Source: Neopestalotiopsis rosae (lineage: Eukaryota > Ascomycota > Sordariomycetes > Amphisphaeriales > Sporocadaceae). From it: a stretch of DNA of 64,000 nucleotides. This document shows, one piece after another, positions 33,766 to 42,817 of the stretch. Where the stretch lies: NCBI GenBank assembly GCA_023078685.1, contig JALGAS010000001.1, positions 992,001 through 1,056,000 on the forward strand. Direction: 5' to 3'. The notes beneath the pieces were generated by a model. That model did no database searches. It was not told where the DNA came from and saw only the letters and a list, made by a program, of their open reading frames with translations. Made by a program: the position numbers and the translations under genes. Each line of letters begins with the position of its first letter. The first letter of the stretch is position 1.

Positions 33766-36700
33766 ATGCCGCCTCACCTGCCTCGCAAGAGGCTGCGAAC
33801 GCCATCACCAGAAGATGGCAATGGAATCAAAAAGGTGGCCAAGAGCAGCAAGGCAAGCACGCCAAATGGAGTTGTGCCACCCAGGAAATCAACGGTATTT
33901 GAAGACCTTGATGCCAGCGACAAGAAGAGGTCTGCCGAGAAGACAAAATCCGCGTTGCAAAAAATGGTGGACGATGATGACAGTAGCTCGCTCAGCTCAC
34001 TATCCGACTCGGATGTCGAGTTTGAAGACGTGCCTTCAGCCAAACGGCAAAAGGTTGATGCGCAATCTAAGGATGAGTCGGACGATGATGACGACGATGA
34101 GGATATTGAATTTGAGGATGTACCAGGTCATGAACCTCAACCAGAAGCGGAGCCGGTCATCTCGGGCGATCTAGAGCTCACACTGTATCAAAGCAGCCAT
34201 GTACCATTGGCATCAGAGATGTCAAAGAAGGGTCCATCGAAGCGCGAAAAGCAGATACGCAACGTCACGCACTGCATTCATGTCCAATATCTTCTATGGC
34301 ATAACGCGACTCGTAATTCCTGGCTATGCGATCCAGAAGTTCAAGCGACCATGATATCTCATTTAACACCACGGCTCTGGGAGGAAGTTGAGCGTTGGCG
34401 CACCAACAGTGGACTTGACAAAGACGATGTTCCGGAGGAAAGGGCAGAGCCAGCATCAAAATCTAGAACTAGAGGCAAAGCGGCCACCAAAGGCAAGACG
34501 ACCAGGTCGAAGGGAAAACAACCAGCTTCCAAGCCCACCAGGGATTGGAGCGCCGCGGCTGATCGACTCGAAAATGGAGTTCCCGACATGTCCCATGGCG
34601 ATCCTTTATTCAGACTTATGAAGTCTCTATCTGCGTGGTGGAAGCAGAGATTCACAATCACAGCACCAGGACTGCGGAAAAAAGGCTACATGGACGTCAG
34701 GAGACTGGCCAAGTGGAGAATTGCGTTTGAAGAAGAGGAACACGACCCCGAAAAGTTCGGTGAAAAGATTCATGATTTGGAAGATTTCCGAATACACGCT
34801 CGGAAGTGCGAAGGCAGTCGAGACGTGGGCGCGCAACTCTTTACAGCCTTGTTGAGAGGAATTGGCCTCGAAGCTCGACTGGTTGCAAACTTACAGTCAC
34901 TTGGATTTGGTTGGAGCAAAGCAGAGGAGGCGGATGAAGAGAAGGCCAATGGTAACGCCTCAACCAATGGCACTGCAACTCCTGTGAAGTCGAACGCCAA
35001 AAAGTCTCAGACGCCTGCGAAGACGAAAAAGACACCAGCACGGCCCACGAGCCGTCGGACCAAGAAAGCCGACAAAGATGCACTCAAAATGGAACTGGAT
35101 GACTCAGACGAATATCTCGAGGCCATCAGTGATGACAGTGACGACGATTCTGTAGTCGATGTCACGGCAGACTTTAAGAAGCCCAAACCCGCGTTGAAGG
35201 TTTACGACAAGGATCTCGACTTCCCTATCTATTGGACTGAAATATTGTCTCCTGTTACCAAGAAGTGGCTACCAGTCGATGCCATCGTAAAATCGATTAT
35301 TGGCACCAACAGAGAACTCATAGAATCATTGGAGCCGCGCGGGGCCAAGGCAGACAAAGCAAAGCAGATCATGGCATATGTTGTCGCATACTCTCAAGAC
35401 GGCACTGTAAAGGATGTCACGGTTCGGTATTTGAGGAAGCAATTATTTCCTGGCCGTACAAAGGGCTCTCGTATGGGAGTTGAGAAGATACCCATTTACA
35501 ACAAGCATGGCAAGGTCAAGCGCTATGAGAAGTTTGACTGGTTCAAATTTGCCCTCAGCGGATACGTCCGTGGCACATTGAAATACCCAGTGACAGAACT
35601 GGATCAGTGGGAGGATGCTACAGACTTGAAGCCAGCAGTCCCAGAGAAGAAAGAAGTCAAGGAAGGGGAGGAGACACTGCAGTACTACAAGAGTTCAAAA
35701 GAATTTGTTCTCCAGAGACACCTTCGGCGCGAAGAAGCCCTCCTCCCTTCGGCCAAACCGGTCAAGGTCTTCCGCAACAAGGTCAAGGGAGGCAAGTTCG
35801 AGGAGGAGGATGTATACCTGCGCAAAGATGTTGTCGCGGTCAAGTCTGCCGAGACGTGGCACAAGCAGGGCCGCGCACCTGTGCTAGGAGCAGAGCCTTT
35901 GAAACACGCCCCCTATCGAGCAGCTACCACAAATCGACGCAGGGAGATCGCGGAAGCTGAAGCCAGGACCGGAGAAAAAGTCTTGCAACCTCTCTACAGC
36001 GAGGAGCAGACGGATTGGATCATTCCCCCACCAATCGAGAATGGCGTCATTCCAAAGAACGACTACGGCAACATTGATATGTTTGCAGAGCACATGTGTC
36101 CCGAAGGAGCTATCCATTTGCCATACCGAGGCGCCGTCCGGGTCTGCAAGCGACTTGGCATTGACTACGCAGAAGCCGTGGTGGGCTTCGAGTTTGGTCA
36201 CCGGATGGCCGTTCCCGTCATTCAGGGAGTAGTGGTCGCAGAGGAACATGAAGACAAGGTGCTCGAAGAGATTGAAAAGGACGAGGCTGAGCGCAAGAGG
36301 AAAGAGGACGAAAAGAGGCGCAAGGCGGCGCTGGGAACGTGGAGAAAACTCCTCGTGGGCATGCGCATCGCGGCTAGAATCGAGAAAGAGTATGGTCATC
36401 TCGAAGACAAGCACACAAGTGCCGCTGTCGATATACCCGGTATCGATGAGGACGATGCTGGCGAAGGCGGGTTCATGAAAATGTCGGAACACGACGAGGA
36501 CATGGCGGGCGGGTTCTTGCCGGAGGGTTACGACGAAGAAGAGCCGGACGAACAACCAAAGCAGACATCAAGCTATTTCTCAGGCGCTCAGAGTGGCGAG
36601 GGCATTGATACCCTCGAAGTCGACCACGGTGAGTCGGTCGAGCAGCCCAGAGACTTTTCGGGACTTGCCATATCACGGTTTCACAATGGAGATCCGGCAG

Positions 36701-36903
36701 ATGAGGTCGACGGCGATGACGACGAGGACAACCGGGAAGAGGAGGAGGAAGAGGACGTCAAGCCAGCCAAAAGAGCACAGCGAAAGGTTGCAAAGCCCAA
36801 AGCAAAAGCAAAACCTCGAACCACGAATCGACGACGGACTAGAAGAAAACAAGTCGAATCATCGGAAGATGATGAGGATGAGGATTTTGAACTATCTGAC
36901 TAG
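33766..36903 (+). CDS. RAD4: RAD4/XPC DNA damage recognition protein
   Basis: One long exon encodes 1045 residues. A disordered acidic N-terminus leads to the transglutaminase-like core, where GAQLFTALLRGIGLEARLV (about 355-375) and KVYDKDLDFPIYWTEI are typical of Rad4. The beta-hairpin domains follow: BHD1 from about residue 645 (EFVLQRHLRREEALLP), BHD2 with KHAPYRAATTNRRREI near 711, and BHD3 with GAIHLPYRGAVRVCKRLGI and FEFGHRMAVPVIQGVV near 780-825. The C-terminus is a long acidic and basic tail ending DEDFELSD. Rad4 binds distorted DNA in global-genome nucleotide excision repair together with Rad23 and recruits TFIIH, in the nucleus. Fungal orthologues are about 950-1200 residues, so it is full length. 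The stop lies only 24 bp from the end of the convergent P450 relic. Confidence 0.95.
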   Translation: MPPHLPRKRLRTPSPEDGNGIKKVAKSSKASTPNGVVPPRKSTVFEDLDASDKKRSAEKTKSALQKMVDDDDSSSLSSLSDSDVEFEDVPSAKRQKVDAQSKDESDDDDDDEDIEFEDVPGHEPQPEAEPVISGDLELTLYQSSHVPLASEMSKKGPSKREKQIRNVTHCIHVQYLLWHNATRNSWLCDPEVQATMISHLTPRLWEEVERWRTNSGLDKDDVPEERAEPASKSRTRGKAATKGKTTRSKGKQPASKPTRDWSAAADRLENGVPDMSHGDPLFRLMKSLSAWWKQRFTITAPGLRKKGYMDVRRLAKWRIAFEEEEHDPEKFGEKIHDLEDFRIHARKCEGSRDVGAQLFTALLRGIGLEARLVANLQSLGFGWSKAEEADEEKANGNASTNGTATPVKSNAKKSQTPAKTKKTPARPTSRRTKKADKDALKMELDDSDEYLEAISDDSDDDSVVDVTADFKKPKPALKVYDKDLDFPIYWTEILSPVTKKWLPVDAIVKSIIGTNRELIESLEPRGAKADKAKQIMAYVVAYSQDGTVKDVTVRYLRKQLFPGRTKGSRMGVEKIPIYNKHGKVKRYEKFDWFKFALSGYVRGTLKYPVTELDQWEDATDLKPAVPEKKEVKEGEETLQYYKSSKEFVLQRHLRREEALLPSAKPVKVFRNKVKGGKFEEEDVYLRKDVVAVKSAETWHKQGRAPVLGAEPLKHAPYRAATTNRRREIAEAEARTGEKVLQPLYSEEQTDWIIPPPIENGVIPKNDYGNIDMFAEHMCPEGAIHLPYRGAVRVCKRLGIDYAEAVVGFEFGHRMAVPVIQGVVVAEEHEDKVLEEIEKDEAERKRKEDEKRRKAALGTWRKLLVGMRIAARIEKEYGHLEDKHTSAAVDIPGIDEDDAGEGGFMKMSEHDEDMAGGFLPEGYDEEEPDEQPKQTSSYFSGAQSGEGIDTLEVDHGESVEQPRDFSGLAISRFHNGDPADEVDGDDDEDNREEEEEEDVKPAKRAQRKVAKPKAKAKPRTTNRRRTRRKQVESSEDDEDEDFELSD

Positions 36904-36927
36904 GTAGGAATGAGGCATATGGGACCC

Positions 36928-38426
36928 CTATCCCTGGTCCTGCTGAAAGTTTTCTTTTTCCCATGCTTGACTATGAGGCCTCGCAGCCAACCTTATATGT
37001 AGATCTGACTGTAGAAAATTCGAGCGCAACAAGTCTGTAGGATTTCGAGGTACACTAATAGAAAGATCGAAATGCCTGAACAACTTGAGAGTTTGTTAGC
37101 GTCTGACTTGGGAGGAGTCGAGCGCCTCGTGTTACATACCTGAAGAATGATCCCGCTGATGGCGGTTTGGTAGACCTTTTGGTGCAACGTAGCAGTGTCT
37201 CCGATTCCCCATGGAGCTATCAATACTTGGTGCATGGTGGCAAACGCTGTAGGTGTAGCTTCAAGCCAGCGTTCTGGCCTGAATATGTCTGCGTCGGCTC
37301 CCCATATGCTTTTCGAATGCAGCAGAGCCTTTTCATTCAGAGCAACTGTGGTCCCGGGGGCAATGTGATATCCCCCAACTGTTTCGCCGTCTTCCGGAAC
37401 AGTGTAAAGGGTGATTTTTCTGATTGGGAATAGTCGCATTCCTTCTCCGACGACTGCCTGGAGATAAGACAAGCAACCACGTTCATCTTGCGAGCCATCG
37501 ATTTCCTTTCGCAGCCTTGCGTAGACGACAGGAGATGCAACGATCCTGGTCAGTGTGTTCTGGATAGTGGCTGCCATGCAGTTGACGGTGCCAAGACTGA
37601 GCTGGTCAGTATTTTTGCTAACTAACAATGAGTACCGGCTGACGGGGAATTACCATACATTTCATTCAATAGCGCTCGTTGTGTATTTGAGCCGTCAGCG
37701 TATCGATTGTGTTGAACTTCATGGGTATATGGCACCTCAAGAGCGGCTGCAACATGGTCGACCAATTCCTGGGCTATGGACGTTGATCCTAGGAAACAGT
37801 AGCCTGTATCCGAAGACAGACATCTGTTCTTCATGGCATCTACCAAGGCCTTACAGTGATCCTCCACGCACACTGTAACGTTCGCGACATCCACGGCGGT
37901 ATGATTGTTCAGAGACTTGCGGACGTGCTCCTCGTCGTCCGGCGACTTGGGCGGAGAAAAGCAGGAGATGGTGACATTTTGTGATACACGCCTGAAAAAG
38001 CCACTCTTGTGAGCTGAGATCATGGGCGTCAGCCTCTCGAGTGCTTGGAGGTCGGTAGTCACGATTCGGCTGGGCCCGGTGCGAACCACATCCCCTAGTG
38101 TCAGTTTCAGTCAGCCCTATGGTTCCTAGGAACATCCCTTTGGCGCAGTGGGATTTACCATATTTATAGTATAGTTTCTCGAGCTCAACTTCACTGTAAT
38201 GATTGTCTCTGGATTTGCAGAATTGAGGAAACCCCACTGCAGCCGTAAATGGGCCTGGGATGTGTCGTAAGCGCCACCATGACCGACCTAGTAACGATAT
38301 GATAGTCACAAATGCCACTTCGAAAATTATCTTCAAGATGAGACAAAGATAATCATAGAGAATGTCGAAATGGCAAGTATAGGCAAAGAGACTTGGGTCT
38401 TTGCTGTAAGCACTAGCCGAAGCCAT
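36928..38426 (-). pseudogene. Degenerate cytochrome P450 lacking the haem cysteine
   Basis: Spliced pieces on the minus strand are 38426-38159, 38094-37654, about 37601-37140 and 37083-36928. They give a membrane-anchored P450 fold: HIPGPFTAAVGFP, YGDVVRTGPSRIV, the ExxR helix EGMRLFP, the PERF-like FRPERW, and a C-terminal LFRHFDLSI. Several things are wrong. The I-helix oxygen-binding motif AGxDTT is replaced by LGTVNCM. The haem loop reads WGIGDTATLH where FGxGxxxCxG is expected, so Thr replaces the Cys ligand in an otherwise ungapped 30-residue alignment to FD. The join of the second and third pieces is out of frame by one base with normal splice sites, and the middle of the protein is shortened. 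I read it as a pseudogene; an alternative is a non-catalytic P450-like protein with an odd splice. Confidence 0.75.
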
Positions 38427-39272
38427 GGTCAAATCATCTACGCAGAGGTAGAAGCAGCTGGAAGAAGAAGGAGAACATGAGAGGATTATGGTCTGTTCTT
38501 CGTACAGAATAATTTGATACGAATAAGAGAGAGTATGAGCATGGCCTACCAACCGACCGACCGAGCCATTACCTGATTGATTGTCTCGGAAGGGAGATCC
38601 GTCCCTGACTTTCACTATGTCCGAGTGGCCAAGAGAAAAAGCAAGCACCTATCCTTGCATCTGGCCTGGAAGGAACCCAGCAGACGAAGTGACCTTTGCG
38701 TGCGTGCGCGCAGCCAGAAAAGTGACGGGCTACCTGTCTGGCCTGCCTCGTTCAGGGACCAGAAACATTACCAGACACTCGGGTTTCTAGAATAGTGCTT
38801 GAAAGCCGGCCTCGTCCGACCATCTAGTTCCAAGCCACGGTCATACACGGTCTTCCCACACCTTGATTTTCGTGGGCAGCACAACGAGAGATGGCCATTT
38901 ATTCTCTTCACCGCTCTCAGTCAAAACAGCCATTCCCATGCTAAAATGATTATCTTCTTCAACAAGGTGTGTCGCCTTGTGCCTGGGATTTCCTTGATGT
39001 GTGGCGCGAGTCCCTCATTGCACATCACACCCTCGTGACCACAAGACGAATGAACCGAGACGAATGCGCCAATGCGCTCTCGCTATAACACCCCCTTCCT
39101 GGGAACCTGGCTGGGTGATGTCCATGCTCATTGGCCAGATGGGCAGCCCCGGGAAATTCGGTCGATCAATGGATGATACATAGAAGCCGGCCGCTGTACC
39201 CTCCGGGAACGCCACGGTTCCAGGGACTTGGTACCGACGGGTGACCACTCTGGGAACTGGTGTGGGTTGCCA

Positions 39273-39303
39273 GGGGATGGGGGATGGGGGTTGGGGGATG
39301 GGT
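39273..39303 (+). repeat. G-rich tract with G-quadruplex potential
   Basis: Five runs of three to five G separated by two-base AT or TT spacers lie in about 30 bp (GGGG-AT-GGGGG-AT-GGGGG-TT-GGGGG-AT-GGG). This satisfies the classical G-quadruplex pattern. It lies in a gene-free stretch. Confidence 0.75.
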
Positions 39304-40044
39304 AGCGCGTCTGGTTGCCTTGAGCGGCTGCGGGTTTACGGGTCGCGGGACATTTCCAGCCTGTAGTAGGCCTTTTTGCGTTTTGAGTCTAACGTACGAT
39401 AATCGAGATCAAATCTTTGGGGATCCTCCTTCCGCTAGGGAGATCGGCGGGTATCGAATCAGCCTTGAGGGGCTTGTACTCTTGCGGACCAGGGGGGTTC
39501 CAGCTCGCCTATTAGTATATCAGCTCGCGTGTTAGTATATTCCTACGACTGCGCAAGCGACTGAACTCTGTCTTTGTGTAGGTCGGAAGGCAGGTTGATC
39601 TTTTCTTTTGAAGATTTGAGGATTTCCACCCCTCTTTCCTCTCGCTGCTCTCTCTCCCCTCTCCTCATCGCCCTGTCGCCCCCAGGATATGCTGGTTGCC
39701 TTTTGTGCGACCGCGCAGCTGATGCTTTTTTGTCCCTCTCTCTCGGTACGGTACCAGCATCAGGCATGATCGCGGCCGACAAAAAGTGCACATACTGCAC
39801 GTACATCATCATGCAGTCAATATACAACGGTCTACTGCCCACGGCGTCCAGCCCCTTGCCTGGCAATCACTGCCACATGTCCTGTCGCTTGTCAGGCTGG
39901 TGCGACCGCGCACAGAAATGGATAGAGGTCTCGGGCGCTTGCAAGTACACACCACAAGAAGAGATCGATTTCCGGTGGGCTGAGGTTGCATTTCCTGCCG
40001 TGTTCAAATACATACTTTTGTCGTTCGTCTTCTGGACCACCCCC

Positions 40045-40082
40045 TCTTTCTCTCTCTCTCTCTCTCCCTCCCTCCTTATCCC
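40045..40082. repeat. TC dinucleotide microsatellite
   Basis: A CT/TC run of about 25 bp (tctctctctctctctc) followed by ccctccctcc. This is a simple polypyrimidine repeat in non-coding DNA, potentially length-variable. Confidence 0.8.
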
Positions 40083-41275
40083 TCTCTTGTATATGGTAGC
40101 ATTCCAACCTGAAACTCAGGGGCGCATATTTCACAGAATCTAATCCCAGGTACTTCGTCCCAAAGCAACGACTCAACGTCACGACCGGAACCTCGTGCAT
40201 GTAACTACCCGTCGAGTCTTGTGTGATGCCTCCCGCTTGATCCGGTACTCGGAGAAGCTTCAATCTAAGCGTAATTCTAAGCGTTTCCAATCGCCGCGTG
40301 CTGGTCTCAAAGCATCACATGTGCAGAGTTATGCGAAGCCAGCTCAGTTGTCACTCCAACCGGCGGCGGTCGAGTCTGGTGCAGTGGGATCGAAAGGATG
40401 GCAATGCAAATTGGTATCTTTGGTATGCTTGAGGACTCGATGCATCAATATTTTTGACTATTCCATGTTCGTTTTGAGGAGATGCATCCAGCGTCACTTT
40501 GCGATGTGTCCATGTCTCGGGCCGAAGCCTCGTTGATCAACAAGGCCAATGCATGCCCATAATGCCCCGTCAATCTCGTCATTTATCAAGAAGAGGGATA
40601 CCTGCTTGAATCACATCATGTCTATTGGTCAGGATTCACATGCTCGCCTCTGCATTGCCAATGAGACGAGTGATATTTTCTCTCAGATCTTGACAGACTT
40701 GACCGCAGAGAAGTGAGATTAGGCACAAAAGGCCTGTCGACTGGGCAATATTACCCTTCATGCACGTACCCGAACACACATGTATGCGCCCAGCTTGATT
40801 GCTTTCATTGTGCAGTAGAACGGATCGACTCAATAAATATTAGACGAGGCAGGAATCTATTCAAACCAAATACTATTGGCAAGAGTAGAGACTTCATCAA
40901 TATCGTTCTGCCCTTGGTGTGGTTCATACCAGGCAATGTATCCACCGATTTGACTGTCCCTGCAATAATGAAGTGCTATACACTTCAAAATTTTCGCCAT
41001 ATATCTCACGCTTCCACCAGTACCTCACCGAGAGATTATAGGACAATATATGTGCTTGCTTATGAAAGATGGAAACCGTTTCGTATTGATAGCGGGCAGC
41101 TATCATTAGTGTACGATAGCTACGATAGCCATCCGCTTGGTTGAGAAAGTAATCACAGCATACAAAAGCCCAAGTGTGGCTGCCGTTCAATCATGAGAAA
41201 ATGGGTCCGATTCAAATTTAAACAGCTCGGCTTTTTCACATACATGTACACTTGATCAACCACAGCGACGAAATT

Positions 41276-42289
41276 CTAATCAACCGTAATGGTTCCCTTT
41301 TGCACAATGACCGCCTCACCGCCGAGATAGAGGTCCTTGATCTTGATCTTGCCCTGCTCATCCTTTTCCGTCGTAGTATCGACGCGAATCTCGCTCCGAC
41401 GGCCCATCTCAACGCCCTGCACAATCTCAAAGCTAGCACCGGCGCCGGCGTCCAACTCTTTGTCATGGAGGGTCAGGTACGAAGCCAGACAACTCGCGGC
41501 GCTGCCGGTGGCGGGATCCTCGAAACCCAGCTCCACCATGCGCGTACGAAGCTTTCGGATCTCCTTGCCGTCTGCTGCTCCCCTGCCGTCATTCTCGTCG
41601 ACGTTGACGTAGTAGTAACGAGAAACAAAGCTGGGGGCCCACTCGGTGCCGACGTCCAGCAGGGGGGCCGGCAGCGCGTCAAAGTCGAGGCGCGTGCGGC
41701 CCACGCGGCCCAGCAGCTCCAGCGACGGCAGCTCGACCAGGACAAACGTCATGCCGGCCACGACGCTGAACACGGGGGCCGCGAGCTCGGCGGCGCGGAT
41801 CTCGGGGACGGAGTGCGACAGGCCCTCGTAGGTGGCCTGCTGGTCGCCCCTCGGGATCACGTCGCCGAGGGTGCGGGCGTGCAGGTGGACGTTGTGCGGG
41901 ATCTTTGCCCGGATGAATGTGTCGCGCCCGTTGGCCGTGTACGGGTCCAGGCCGATGGGGCCGGCCTTGATGTTGAGCGTCGACACGGACGGGAACAGGC
42001 TCTTGGCCAGCACGGCGGTGCCGATGGTGGGGTGGCCCGCAAAGGGCAGCTCCGACTCAATGGTGAAGATGTCCACCGAGAGCGCCGAGGGCTGCTGCTG
42101 TTGTTCGGTGTCATTGTCTGGAACGTGCAAGAATGTCGTCTCGGAAAGGTTGAACTCCTTGGCGATCTGCTGCTTCAGGTCTTGCGAAAGCTTGTCCTTT
42201 TGAGATGCCTTGACCTTGACCACGGCGAGGGGGTTGCCCTCGAGCCGTTTGTTTGTGAAGACATCAAGTGTTGCAAATTCGAATTCCAT
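41276..42289 (-). CDS. PhzF-family isomerase/epimerase-like protein
   Basis: A single minus-strand exon encodes 337 residues. The PhzF fold has two similar halves, and its marks are present. FATLDVFTNKRLEGNPLAVV opens the protein. EFNLSETTFLH carries the family's catalytic Glu. ELPFAGHPTIGTA marks the end of the first half, and GFEDPATGSAASCLASYL is the diaminopimelate-epimerase-like loop of the second. Length is normal (about 280-340). Bacterial PhzF isomerises trans-2,3-dihydro-3-hydroxyanthranilate in phenazine synthesis. Most fungal members have unknown substrates and occur without other phenazine genes, as here, so the name does not imply phenazine production. The coding part is strongly GC3-biased, which leaves a long antisense open frame. 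It is co-oriented with the TRP channel gene 528 bp away. Confidence 0.9.
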   Translation of the reverse strand: MEFEFATLDVFTNKRLEGNPLAVVKVKASQKDKLSQDLKQQIAKEFNLSETTFLHVPDNDTEQQQQPSALSVDIFTIESELPFAGHPTIGTAVLAKSLFPSVSTLNIKAGPIGLDPYTANGRDTFIRAKIPHNVHLHARTLGDVIPRGDQQATYEGLSHSVPEIRAAELAAPVFSVVAGMTFVLVELPSLELLGRVGRTRLDFDALPAPLLDVGTEWAPSFVSRYYYVNVDENDGRGAADGKEIRKLRTRMVELGFEDPATGSAASCLASYLTLHDKELDAGAGASFEIVQGVEMGRRSEIRVDTTTEKDEQGKIKIKDLYLGGEAVIVQKGTITVD

Positions 42290-42817
42290 CTTGTTTTATT
42301 TTCTATGTCGTGTAAAAGTTGTATGACGTGAGATTCATCTTGTTTCGACAATAATCATTATTTATACACTTGGTTTGACTCATCAGTGACACCAGTGCTA
42401 GGGTGTATTGCTCATACTTGAGTAAAGAGTCCGTCTACCCCACTATAGCGGAGTGAGGGGAATCAACCTAAATCCCGAGATGTCAGAATCTACGCCCTTT
42501 TCGAAAAGGCGCATTACATCCTCCGTGATCGCTGCAATATTGTGTTGGATGAGCACCTTGTTGTTTGACTGTGTCTTTATCTTTGGCAAAATATTGCAAA
42601 CTATACAGTAATTCCATTGCCCTTTACGCCAGTACATCTCTAAAAAGAAAGAAAGAAACATTTCCCAGTTCCATCGTTACATTCGTTTCACATTCCCTGG
42701 CACATTCCCTAGCATGTTTTGCCATAATCCACCCTTCCAACTGTACCTCAATCTCGTTCAATCGTAATCGAAGAATAGGACCGTTCGCACACTATCAATG
42801 CATGCAGTGAGGCTTGC
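42290..42817. other. Intergenic between PhzF-like and TRP channel genes
   Basis: AT-rich, 528 bp; it holds the PhzF-family gene promoter and the 3' end of the channel gene. No other feature seen. Confidence 0.45.

Larger units (their letters stand above)
38427..41275. other. Intergenic, 2.8 kb, low-complexity
   Basis: No protein gene is supported. The stretch includes a G-rich run at 39273-39303 and a TC-rich microsatellite near 40045-40080. The longest frame (39574-40143 plus) lacks motifs, and its composition reflects TC-rich DNA. Confidence 0.5.

Noticed and set aside
35884..36555. 223-codon minus-strand open frame
   Set aside because: Antisense to RAD4. No recognisable domain and no conservation signal.
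39574..40143. 189-codon plus-strand frame
   Set aside because: Crosses TC-rich low-complexity DNA, has no motif and no convincing start.
41252..42331. 359-codon plus-strand open frame
   Set aside because: Antisense to the PhzF-family gene, whose motifs are complete. The frame is open because of strong GC3 bias.
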